Source of the DNA: Bacteroidales bacterium
Lineage (GTDB): Bacteria; Bacteroidota; Bacteroidia; Bacteroidales; Paludibacteraceae
Assembly: GCA_015061115.1 (NCBI GenBank)
Contig: SUXE01000019.1
Coordinates: forward strand, 1-64,000
Length of the DNA: 64,000 nt
Direction: 5' to 3'
In this document: piece by piece, positions 35,922-42,431 of the stretch
How positions within the stretch are numbered: position 1 is the stretch's first letter
Layout: each line of letters begins with the position of its first letter
Translations under genes and position numbers: made by a program
Notes under the pieces: generated by a model
Databases searched by the model: none
Seen by the model: only the letters and a program-made list of their open reading frames with translations
Told to the model about the DNA's origin: nothing

Positions 35922-36944
35922 ATGATTAGAGAGGTAAAATTTGAGAGCCAGGATCGTCGTATCAAGCAGATTCTTGCAACTCTAGAGAAGCACGGAATCA
36001 AGAGCATTGAAGAGGCAAACGAGATCTGTGACAAGGCAGGTCTTGATCCATATAAGACATGTGAGGAGACTCAGATGATCTGTTTTGAGAACGCAAAGTG
36101 GGCTTACGTAGTAGGTACTGCTATCGCTCTTAAGGAGAAGGCAAAGAACGCAGTAGAGGCTGCCAACTATATCGGTGAGGGTCTACAGTCATTCTGTATT
36201 CCAGGATCTGTAGCAGACGACCGTAAGGTAGGTATCGGACACGGTGAGCTTGCAGCACGTCTTCTTCACCCAGACACAAAATGTTTCGCTTTCTTGGCAG
36301 GACACGAGTCATTCGCTGCTGCTGAGGGTGCTATCAAGATCGCACAGATGGCAAACAAGTCGAGACCAGCAGACAAGCCACTTCGTTGTATCCTTAACGG
36401 ACTTGGTAAGGACGCTGCTATGATCATCAGCCGTATCAACGGATTCACATACGTGAAGACTCAGTTCGACTACTTCACAGGAGAGCTTAAGGAGGTTAGC
36501 CGTACAGCTTACTCTAACGGTCCTCGTGCAGCAGTTAACTGCTACGGAGCTGACGACGTACGTGAGGGTGTAGCAATCTTCTGGAAAGAGGATGTTGACG
36601 TATCAATCACAGGTAACTCTACAAACCCTACACGTTTCCAGCACCCAGTAGCTGGTACATACAAGAAGGAGCGTATCCGCGCTGGTAAGTCATACTTCTC
36701 AGTAGCTTCTGGTGGTGGTACAGGTCGTACACTTCACCCAGATAACATGGCTGCTGGTCCAGCTTCATACGGTATGACAGATACTCTAGGCCGTATGCAC
36801 TCAGACGCACAGTTCGCAGGTTCTTCATCAGTTCCAGCTCACGTTGAGATGATGGGATTCCTTGGTATCGGTAACAACCCAATGGTAGGTTGCTCGGTAG
36901 CATGTGCTGTAGAGGTTGACCTTGTTCTTAACAAGAAGAAATAA
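35922..36944 (+). CDS. GGGtGRT protein
   Basis: The 340-residue product carries the family-naming motif SVASGGGTGRTLHPDNM, with further conserved GIGHGELAARLLHPDTKCFAFLAGHESFAAAEGA and SGSSVPAHVEMMGFLGIGNNPMVGC-like sequence. Its biochemical role is unknown to me. The codons from HPDNM to the stop and 16 bp beyond are duplicated exactly at 37974-38196. It is followed by a terminator that overlaps the promoter of the inserted module. Confidence 0.85.
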   Translation: MIREVKFESQDRRIKQILATLEKHGIKSIEEANEICDKAGLDPYKTCEETQMICFENAKWAYVVGTAIALKEKAKNAVEAANYIGEGLQSFCIPGSVADDRKVGIGHGELAARLLHPDTKCFAFLAGHESFAAAEGAIKIAQMANKSRPADKPLRCILNGLGKDAAMIISRINGFTYVKTQFDYFTGELKEVSRTAYSNGPRAAVNCYGADDVREGVAIFWKEDVDVSITGNSTNPTRFQHPVAGTYKKERIRAGKSYFSVASGGGTGRTLHPDNMAAGPASYGMTDTLGRMHSDAQFAGSSSVPAHVEMMGFLGIGNNPMVGCSVACAVEVDLVLNKKK

Positions 36945-36960
36945 TCATTTCTGATTATAA
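36738..36960 (+). repeat. 223-bp direct repeat, copy 1 (3' end of GGGtGRT gene)
   Basis: All 223 bases are identical to 37974-38196. The repeat starts within the codons for HPDNM and ends 16 bp after the TAA stop. The bases just outside (C/A on the left, A/C on the right) differ. Confidence 0.97.
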
Positions 36961-36963
36961 AAC

Positions 36964-36994
36964 AAAAGGCGTGTCTTACGGCACGCCTTTTTTG
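36964..36994 (+). terminator. Terminator after GGGtGRT gene, copy 1
   Basis: AAAAGGCGTG, loop TCTTACGG-type, CACGCCTTTTTT. It directly follows repeat copy 1. Its T-tract contains the TTTG of the next promoter. Confidence 0.8.
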
Positions 36995-37020
36995 TTTCTA
37001 TTAAAAAAAGTATATCTTTG
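36991..37020 (+). promoter_or_regulatory. Promoter of the DUF3791/DUF3990 module
   Basis: TTTG (36991-36994), 18 bp, TATCTTTG (37013-37020). The start codon is only 22 bp from the end of the -7 box, so the mRNA leader would be very short. The TTTG is shared with the terminator T-tract. Confidence 0.6.
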
Positions 37021-37042
37021 TACTTGTCAATTTCAAAAGTCT

Positions 37043-37267
37043 ATGTCAAAACATGATTATAACATATTGAGATTTACTATTGCCATTGTGACTGAGTTTT
37101 CAAAAACGTTTGGCATCACCCAAAAACAGGCATACAATTATCTTGTCCGTTTTAAGGGCATGTCTCATCTGACAGAATTCTATAACGTTTTACACACACA
37201 ATCATTCGAAGACAACATAGAAGTGTTGGCAGAAGTATGTTCGCATAATGGAGGGCAATTGAAATGA
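37043..37267 (+). CDS. DUF3791-like protein, first copy
   Basis: The 74-residue product (MSKHDYNILRFTIAIVTEFSKTFGI...) has a three-helix-like pattern, with FGITQKQAYNYLVRFKG and a terminal NVLHTQSFEDNIEVLAEVC. It resembles the small DUF3791 family often encoded next to DUF3990 proteins. It may be the antitoxin. The ATG at 37043 is chosen because it follows the promoter at a short distance; an upstream extension is unlikely. The stop overlaps the next start (ATGA). Confidence 0.7.
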   Translation: MSKHDYNILRFTIAIVTEFSKTFGITQKQAYNYLVRFKGMSHLTEFYNVLHTQSFEDNIEVLAEVCSHNGGQLK

Positions 37268-37746
37268 AGTTGTATCATGGTTCTGACGTGCTAATTGATG
37301 TGATTATCCTAGATAAATCCAAACCATTCAAGGATTTTGGCAAAGGTTTCTATTTATCAGACGACTATAATCAGGCATTTGATATGGCCAAACAACGAGT
37401 AAGACAGAAAATGGGTATTGGAACACCAATAGTTACGACATTTGAATTTGATGAACAAGAAATATCCAAAGGAGATTTGAATGTCAAAATTTGGAATGAC
37501 TATTGCGTTGAGTGGGCAGAGTTTGTGATTCGCAATAGAAATAGAAAATTGCCCTATCCTTGGCATGATTATGATATTGTGTATGGCCCGATTGCTGACG
37601 ATGGAGTAACGATGCAATTAAGACGATTTGAGGCTGGGTATCTAACAATCGAACAATTAGTTGAAGAATTGAAATATGATGAAGGCATCACTTTTCAATA
37701 TTATTTCGCAAATGAGAAAGCTATTTCTAAACTGAAAAAATTATGA
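37264..37746 (+). CDS. DUF3990 protein, ADP-ribosyltransferase-like
   Basis: The 160-residue product begins MKLYHGSDVLIDVIILDKSK and has KDFGKGFYLSDDYNQAFDMAK, WAEFVIRNR and, near the end, ITFQYYFANEKAISKLKK. The YHGS, FGxGFY and QxxF-type blocks resemble the ADP-ribosyltransferase fold of several toxins. I infer a toxin-like enzyme, but no target can be named. It is sandwiched by two DUF3791 genes with 4-bp overlaps on both sides, so the three are one translational unit. Confidence 0.75.
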   Translation: MKLYHGSDVLIDVIILDKSKPFKDFGKGFYLSDDYNQAFDMAKQRVRQKMGIGTPIVTTFEFDEQEISKGDLNVKIWNDYCVEWAEFVIRNRNRKLPYPWHDYDIVYGPIADDGVTMQLRRFEAGYLTIEQLVEELKYDEGITFQYYFANEKAISKLKKL

Positions 37747-37973
37747 GACTTAAACCAGAACAAATAACAATTTTGCAAGAAGATCTTTGTGCTGAGCTTG
37801 TAGAAATCCTTATGAATGAGTGGCACTATTCAATGCAAGAGTCGCTTTCAATTCTTTATAATTCAGACACTTTCACTCTGATACAAGATGTAGGCACGGG
37901 ACTTTATTTCCAAAGTGCTGGTTATGTATATACCTTTCTTGAAGAAGAGCTAAAGAAAGGTAAGGTTGCCTAA
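37743..37973 (+). CDS. DUF3791-like protein, second copy
   Basis: The 76-residue product (MRLKPEQITILQEDLCAELVEILMNEWHYSMQESL...) is distantly similar to the first DUF3791 copy in length and helical pattern, ending VGTGLYFQSAGYVYTFLEEELKKGKVA. It may be another partner of the DUF3990 protein. The stop codon TAA at 37971-37973 directly abuts copy 2 of the 223-bp repeat. Confidence 0.7.
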   Translation: MRLKPEQITILQEDLCAELVEILMNEWHYSMQESLSILYNSDTFTLIQDVGTGLYFQSAGYVYTFLEEELKKGKVA

Positions 37974-38196
37974 CCAGATAACATGGCTGCTGGTCCAGCT
38001 TCATACGGTATGACAGATACTCTAGGCCGTATGCACTCAGACGCACAGTTCGCAGGTTCTTCATCAGTTCCAGCTCACGTTGAGATGATGGGATTCCTTG
38101 GTATCGGTAACAACCCAATGGTAGGTTGCTCGGTAGCATGTGCTGTAGAGGTTGACCTTGTTCTTAACAAGAAGAAATAATCATTTCTGATTATAA
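37974..38196 (+). repeat. 223-bp direct repeat, copy 2 (GGGtGRT gene fragment)
   Basis: It is identical to 36738-36960. It contains the last 68 codons of the GGGtGRT gene in frame, with an internal ATG (37983) that could start a 65-residue fragment beginning MAAGPASYGM. As a gene it is a truncated remnant. It begins on the base after the stop of the second DUF3791 gene. Confidence 0.97.
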
Positions 38197-38202
38197 CTCT
38201 AT

Positions 38203-38237
38203 ACTCCTGTAACTCATTGAGTTGCAGGAGTTTTTTT
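38203..38237 (+). terminator. Terminator after repeat copy 2
   Basis: ACTCCTGTAACTC, loop ATT, GAGTTGCAGGAGT followed by seven T. It probably was the ancestral terminator of the GGGtGRT gene before the insertion. Confidence 0.85.
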
Positions 38238-38299
38238 GTGCTGTTTTTTGATGGGATTTTGAACTGGGAACATGGTGGGCAAATGATTTAGAATTTCAG

Positions 38300-38355
38300 T
38301 TCAAAGTGCAAAATCTGCACTTAACCTCCCTTCAAAGTGCAAAAATTGCACTTTG
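38300..38355. repeat. Pair of palindromic repeats, 31-bp spacing
   Basis: TTCAAAGTGCAAAATCTGCACTT starts at 38300 and TTCAAAGTGC plus AAAAATTGCACTTTG starts at 38331. The second is a perfect 8-bp-arm palindrome (CAAAGTGC, 7 nt, GCACTTTG). The spacing of 31 bp and the core AAAGTG-AAA resemble the arrays near the two DUF4143 ATPase genes, but no such ATPase is adjacent here. It lies downstream of the Fic gene (minus strand). Confidence 0.75.
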
Positions 38356-38374
38356 GAAGTGTCAGGGAGCCTCA

Positions 38375-39358
38375 TCAATTTGATTTGGGGATGAATTTAT
38401 TTTCAGCATCCGTCAAGAATTGATTGCCTTCCACGTCGCAACTTGTCGGGGTACTTGTCGGGGTGTCTAATCTTGGCTGTTCCTTATACTCCTCTGGCGG
38501 ATCAAGGATAAGATAACGATTCTTCAACACCCACGTCTCCCCAAGCAACATATTACGGAAGAATCGCTCCAAATATTTTGGCTCTGGCATCACCCCATCC
38601 CTATTCTTATATACATATCGAACGAGTGCGTTGCGGAAATACCATGAATTTTGAGCAAAAATATCATTGTTGACATCAAAACCAAGAGAACGTAAATAAA
38701 GGATCACAAACACCGCCGTCGTACGGGTATTTCCCTCTCCAAAAGCATGTATCTGCCACAATCCTGCAGTAAACTTGCTGATATGTTTGATAATCTCATC
38801 CGACGAGAGTCCACCATAACTGAACTGTCGTTCCTGCTCAATATCATATTCCAAAGCAAGACGGAGATCCTGAGCATACATATACATCACAGTGTCGCCA
38901 TGCAATATCCACTCCTTCTTTGTGATGTCGTAATCTCGGATTTTTCCAGCAAACTTAAACACCCCATCAAAGATATTCCTATGTATCTGAGTGAAGCCAA
39001 AGACACTAAATGCTAGAGTATTGGAGCTCAACAATTTAGCAATATTAGCAGATACTCTGTCTGCCTCCTCCACATCATCAGAATCATCATCGTGAGCCGT
39101 TTTCCTTGTGTAGTATTGGTTGATCAGTTCACGAGCCTCATCAATGGTAATTTCCCCCTCTATATTGCGTTTTGCCGTTTGTTGCAGATATTCCGACGTC
39201 GACAAACCATCTACAGCCTGAAGTCCGATCGCTGTACTCCATGCATAAGCCTTCTCTTTTTGGTCCGGTTCTCCTTGACGGATATATTGGTCAAAATCAA
39301 TATAAAGTTGTTTGCTCGCCATATTGCTGGAAAGTTTTTCCCAAAGATACTCATTCAT
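38375..39358 (-). CDS. Fic family protein
   Basis: The 327-residue product has the Fic motif HAFGEGNTR at about 204-212, i.e. HxFxxGNxR, for AMP (or another nucleotide) transfer to a protein hydroxyl. The N-terminal half is helical (YLWEKLSSNMASKQLYIDFDQYIRQG). The C-terminal tail after NRYLILDPPEEYKEQP is low-complexity (DTPTSTPTSCDVEGNQF). It lies next to a type I R-M system, a common neighbourhood. Its ATG overlaps the end of an upstream tail fragment (ATGAATGA). Confidence 0.9.
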   Translation of the reverse strand: MNEYLWEKLSSNMASKQLYIDFDQYIRQGEPDQKEKAYAWSTAIGLQAVDGLSTSEYLQQTAKRNIEGEITIDEARELINQYYTRKTAHDDDSDDVEEADRVSANIAKLLSSNTLAFSVFGFTQIHRNIFDGVFKFAGKIRDYDITKKEWILHGDTVMYMYAQDLRLALEYDIEQERQFSYGGLSSDEIIKHISKFTAGLWQIHAFGEGNTRTTAVFVILYLRSLGFDVNNDIFAQNSWYFRNALVRYVYKNRDGVMPEPKYLERFFRNMLLGETWVLKNRYLILDPPEEYKEQPRLDTPTSTPTSCDVEGNQFLTDAENKFIPKSN

Positions 39359-39545
39359 TTTCTAATTTCCTTGTCTTCTTGATTCGGAAATGTTTTTTCT
39401 CGTTGTCCGTCATGAATTGATTGCCATCCACACCACAACTTGTGGGGGTACTTGTGGGGGTGTCGGCACATGGCTGTTCCTTATACTCCGACGGCGGATC
39501 AAGTATTAAATAACGATGAGGTATCAAATCTGTAGTTCCCTCCAT
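39351..39545 (-). pseudogene. Remnant of a Fic protein C-terminus
   Basis: The 64-residue frame starts MEGTTDLIPHRYLILDPPSEYKEQP and continues ADTPTSTPTSCGVDGNQFMTD. It matches the tail of the adjacent Fic protein (NRYLILDPPEEYKEQP, DTPTSTPTSCDVEGNQFLTD) but has no Fic core. It is probably the 3' end of an older Fic gene whose body has been lost. The stop TGA overlaps the start of the intact Fic gene. Confidence 0.85.
39415..39471 (-). repeat. 57-bp direct repeat of the R-M island, left copy
   Basis: It encodes (minus strand) the Fic-tail segment TPTSTPTSC. It matches 46907-46963 at about 50 of 57 positions, and the Fic tail at 38418 more weakly. It contains twin ACTTGTGGGGGT-like units. It lies in the Fic remnant, upstream of hsdM. 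Confidence 0.85.
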
Positions 39546-39630
39546 TCACAAATTTCGCATTGCTTTTATCCCACATTTTGGAAATACAACAAAAAACAGT
39601 AATTTAGCCTCGACTATATTGTATTAGGCT

Positions 39631-41127
39631 ATGATTACAGGAGAAATAAAGACTCGTATCGACCAGATATGGGATACTTTCTGGACTGGAGGCATCACCA
39701 ACTCCATCACGATACTCGAGCAGATGACATATCTTTTTTTCATGAAGATGCTCGACGACGCTCAGACTACAAAGGAGGCGAACGCTAACGCTTTCGGTGT
39801 GGCTGTGAAGGATCCTACTTTCAAGGAGGGTTTGTGGCATAATCCTGACTCTGACAAGGATATCCCATACGAATATCTTCGCTGGCACGTCTTCAAAAAC
39901 AAGGAGCCGGAAATGATGTTCTCCATAATCAGCAAGGATGTGTTTGTGTTCATCAAGAATCTTAGCGACGGAAAGGATTCCGCATACAGCCGTTTTATGG
40001 ATTCTGCAACGTTCCTCATCCCCAACGCCCGTACGTTGACCAAGATCGTGGAGAGTATCGACAAACTCGATATGAACAACCGTGACACTATGGGCGACGT
40101 GTATGAATACATCCTTAGCAAAATGGCTGCGTCTGGCAACAACGGTCAGTTCCGCACCCCACGTCATATCATCCGTATGATGGTGGAATTGATGAAGCCT
40201 ACTCTCAACGATACTATCTGCGACCCAGCCATGGGTAGCGCAGGGTTCATAGTCGAGTGCGCGAAATATATAAAAGAGCATTACAAGACTGAACTACATA
40301 AAAAGGAAAACCAAGAGCATTACAAAAACAAGATGCTCCACGGTTTCGACACCGACCAGACTATGCTCCGTATCGGTGCTATGAACCTGATGCTCCACGA
40401 CGTGGACAATCCATGCATCGAATATAAGGATTCTCTGTCGTCGGACAACACTGACGAAAGCAAATACTCTCTATGTCTTGCCAATCCGCCATTCGCTGGC
40501 AGTCTCGACAATGAGGCTGTAAGCAAGAGTATCCTTTCAATCACAAAAACCAAGAAGACGGAATTGTTGTTCGTCGCCCTCTTCGTCAGAATGCTTCAAC
40601 TCGGCGGTCGTTGCGCGAGCATTGTTCCCGACGGAGTGCTTTTCGGAAACAGCACAGGACACAAGGCGATCCGCAAAGAATTGATTGACAACCAACAGCT
40701 TAAAGCTGTCATCTCCATGCCAAGCGGAGTGTTCCAACCATATTCTGGAGTGTCTACTGCCATCCTGATTTTCACCAAGACCAACGACGGAGGCACCGAC
40801 AAAGTATGGTTTTACGATATGAAAGCGGACGGCTACACTCTCGACCAGAAGCGTACGGAGTGTGCGGAGAACGACATACCTGACATCATCGCACGATTCA
40901 ACAATCTTGAAGCGGAGGAAAACCGCACACGCAAAGAGCAGTCATTCTTTGTGCCAGTAGAGGAAATCCGTGAGAAAGATTACGATTTGAGCATCAACAA
41001 ATATAAAGAGGTGGAGCGAGAAGAGGTGGTCTACGAAGATCCATCTGTCATCTTCAATCGTATCGAGGATCGTGTGAACAATATCCAATCTGCTTTGGCA
41101 GAATTCAAATCCAAATATTTGAAATAG
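39631..41127 (+). CDS. hsdM: Type I restriction-modification methyltransferase subunit M
   Basis: The 498-residue product transfers methyl groups from S-adenosylmethionine to adenine N6. It has an N-terminal HsdM_N domain (DQIWDTFWTGGITNSITILEQMTYLFFMKML), motif I DPAMGSAGF (198-206), and motif IV NPPF (285-288). Length is normal. It acts with HsdS for specificity and with HsdR for restriction. It starts 86 bp from the Fic remnant on the opposite strand and is the first gene of the R-M operon. Confidence 0.97.
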   Translation: MITGEIKTRIDQIWDTFWTGGITNSITILEQMTYLFFMKMLDDAQTTKEANANAFGVAVKDPTFKEGLWHNPDSDKDIPYEYLRWHVFKNKEPEMMFSIISKDVFVFIKNLSDGKDSAYSRFMDSATFLIPNARTLTKIVESIDKLDMNNRDTMGDVYEYILSKMAASGNNGQFRTPRHIIRMMVELMKPTLNDTICDPAMGSAGFIVECAKYIKEHYKTELHKKENQEHYKNKMLHGFDTDQTMLRIGAMNLMLHDVDNPCIEYKDSLSSDNTDESKYSLCLANPPFAGSLDNEAVSKSILSITKTKKTELLFVALFVRMLQLGGRCASIVPDGVLFGNSTGHKAIRKELIDNQQLKAVISMPSGVFQPYSGVSTAILIFTKTNDGGTDKVWFYDMKADGYTLDQKRTECAENDIPDIIARFNNLEAEENRTRKEQSFFVPVEEIREKDYDLSINKYKEVEREEVVYEDPSVIFNRIEDRVNNIQSALAEFKSKYLK

Positions 41128-41157
41128 CTTATATTAGAGGTCACAACGAGGATTTCA

Positions 41158-41206
41158 AAGGACGGAACGTCCTTGCCTCACACCTCTTCGCGAACCCGAA
41201 AGGGTG
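41158..41206. other. Hairpins between hsdM and hsdS
   Basis: Two stems: AAGGACG, GAA, CGTCCTT (41158-41174), and a GAAA-loop stem around ACCC-GAAA-GGGT (about 41189-41200). They lie in the 133-bp gap and may be transcript-processing or partial termination elements, or a recent insertion. No gene is in this gap. Confidence 0.4.
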
Positions 41207-41260
41207 AGCGACAATAATAAAACCACAGAGAATTGAAGTTCTCAGAGTAAAATTTGAAGC

Positions 41261-42430
41261 ATGAAACATAATTGGGAATATAAGAAACTGGGGGAAATCG
41301 GCAAAATCATCACGGGCAATACCCCAAATACCAAAGATGCTAAGAATTATGAAACAAACGAAATTTGCTTTGTAAAGCCAAGCGATATATCAGGAGAGGG
41401 CATAAATTATATAAGTAATAGCGAATTTCATATTTCAAAATATGCATATGAGAATTCTCGTCAATTACCTAAAGGTTCTATTTTAACAACCTGCATTGGC
41501 AATATTGGCAAAGTCGCAATATTAGAAATAGAAGCCACTTGTAATCAACAAATTAATGCTATTATTCCAAATAAAGATATTGATTCAAAATTTTTGGCAT
41601 ACTCTATAATCTCTCAAAGATATTTATTACAAAGTATGGCAAACGCTCCAGTTGTTCCCATATTGAACAAAACACAATTTTCTAATTTTTCCATTTCCAT
41701 CCCTCCCCTCCCCACACAGCAAGCCATCGTATCCGAACTCGATACCCTATCCGGCATCATTGCTGAGTGTAAGGAGACATTGAAGGACTACGACGCTCTC
41801 GAACAATCCATCTTCTATGATATGTTCGGCGACCCTGTGAAAAATGAAAAGGGCTGGGAAGTGAAGAAGTTGGAGGATATATGTAGCAATATTGTTGATT
41901 GCCCACATTCAACGCCCACAAAATCAGATGTGCCAACAATATATCCATGTATCAGAACTTCAGAACTGAGAAATGGGGAAATCTATTGGGATTCAATGCA
42001 ATATGTAGAAGAGGAAGAATATAAGAATAGAATTGTAAGATTACAACCACAAAAAGATGATATCGTGTTCGGAAGAGAAGGTAGCATTGGTGGTGCTGTA
42101 ATTTTACCTGAGGGATATCAATTTTGTTTAGGACAAAGAACAATGTTGCTAAGAGTAGATGAATCCATTATACATTCTATTTTTTTGCATCGTGTTATTC
42201 TTTCAGATTGGGTAAAAAATCAAATCATGGACAAAAACGTAGCAAGTACCGTTGCTCACGTTAATGTGAAAGATGTTAAGGCATTCTTAATTCCTATTCC
42301 CCCTCTTCCTCTTCAGCAAGACTTCGCCACAAAAATAGAGGCGATCGAGCAGATGAAAGCGGAGACAAGAGAGGCGTTGCAGGAGGCGGAGACTCTGTTC
42401 CAAGCAAGGATGGATTATTGGTTTAATTGA
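41261..42430 (+). CDS. hsdS: Type I restriction-modification specificity subunit S
   Basis: The 389-residue product recognises DNA through two target recognition domains. The first TRD is about 5-145, the central conserved region PPLPTQQAIVSELDTLSGIIAECK at about 147-180, the second TRD at about 195-345, and the C-terminal PPLPLQQDFATKIEAIEQMK mirrors the central repeat. The TRD-coding parts (41261-41690 and 41870-42290) are visibly AT-richer than the conserved parts, as expected for exchanged specificity modules. No inverted hsdS fragment was seen in the window. Confidence 0.95.
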   Translation: MKHNWEYKKLGEIGKIITGNTPNTKDAKNYETNEICFVKPSDISGEGINYISNSEFHISKYAYENSRQLPKGSILTTCIGNIGKVAILEIEATCNQQINAIIPNKDIDSKFLAYSIISQRYLLQSMANAPVVPILNKTQFSNFSISIPPLPTQQAIVSELDTLSGIIAECKETLKDYDALEQSIFYDMFGDPVKNEKGWEVKKLEDICSNIVDCPHSTPTKSDVPTIYPCIRTSELRNGEIYWDSMQYVEEEEYKNRIVRLQPQKDDIVFGREGSIGGAVILPEGYQFCLGQRTMLLRVDESIIHSIFLHRVILSDWVKNQIMDKNVASTVAHVNVKDVKAFLIPIPPLPLQQDFATKIEAIEQMKAETREALQEAETLFQARMDYWFN

Positions 42431-42431
42431 T

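Noticed and set aside
37983-38180. 65-residue frame from the duplicated GGGtGRT end as an independent gene
   Set aside because: It is an exact fragment of the upstream gene with no own start signal; annotated as part of the repeat.
39604-40281. Minus-strand open frame in hsdM
   Set aside because: It is antisense of HsdM motif regions and has no promoter or family features.
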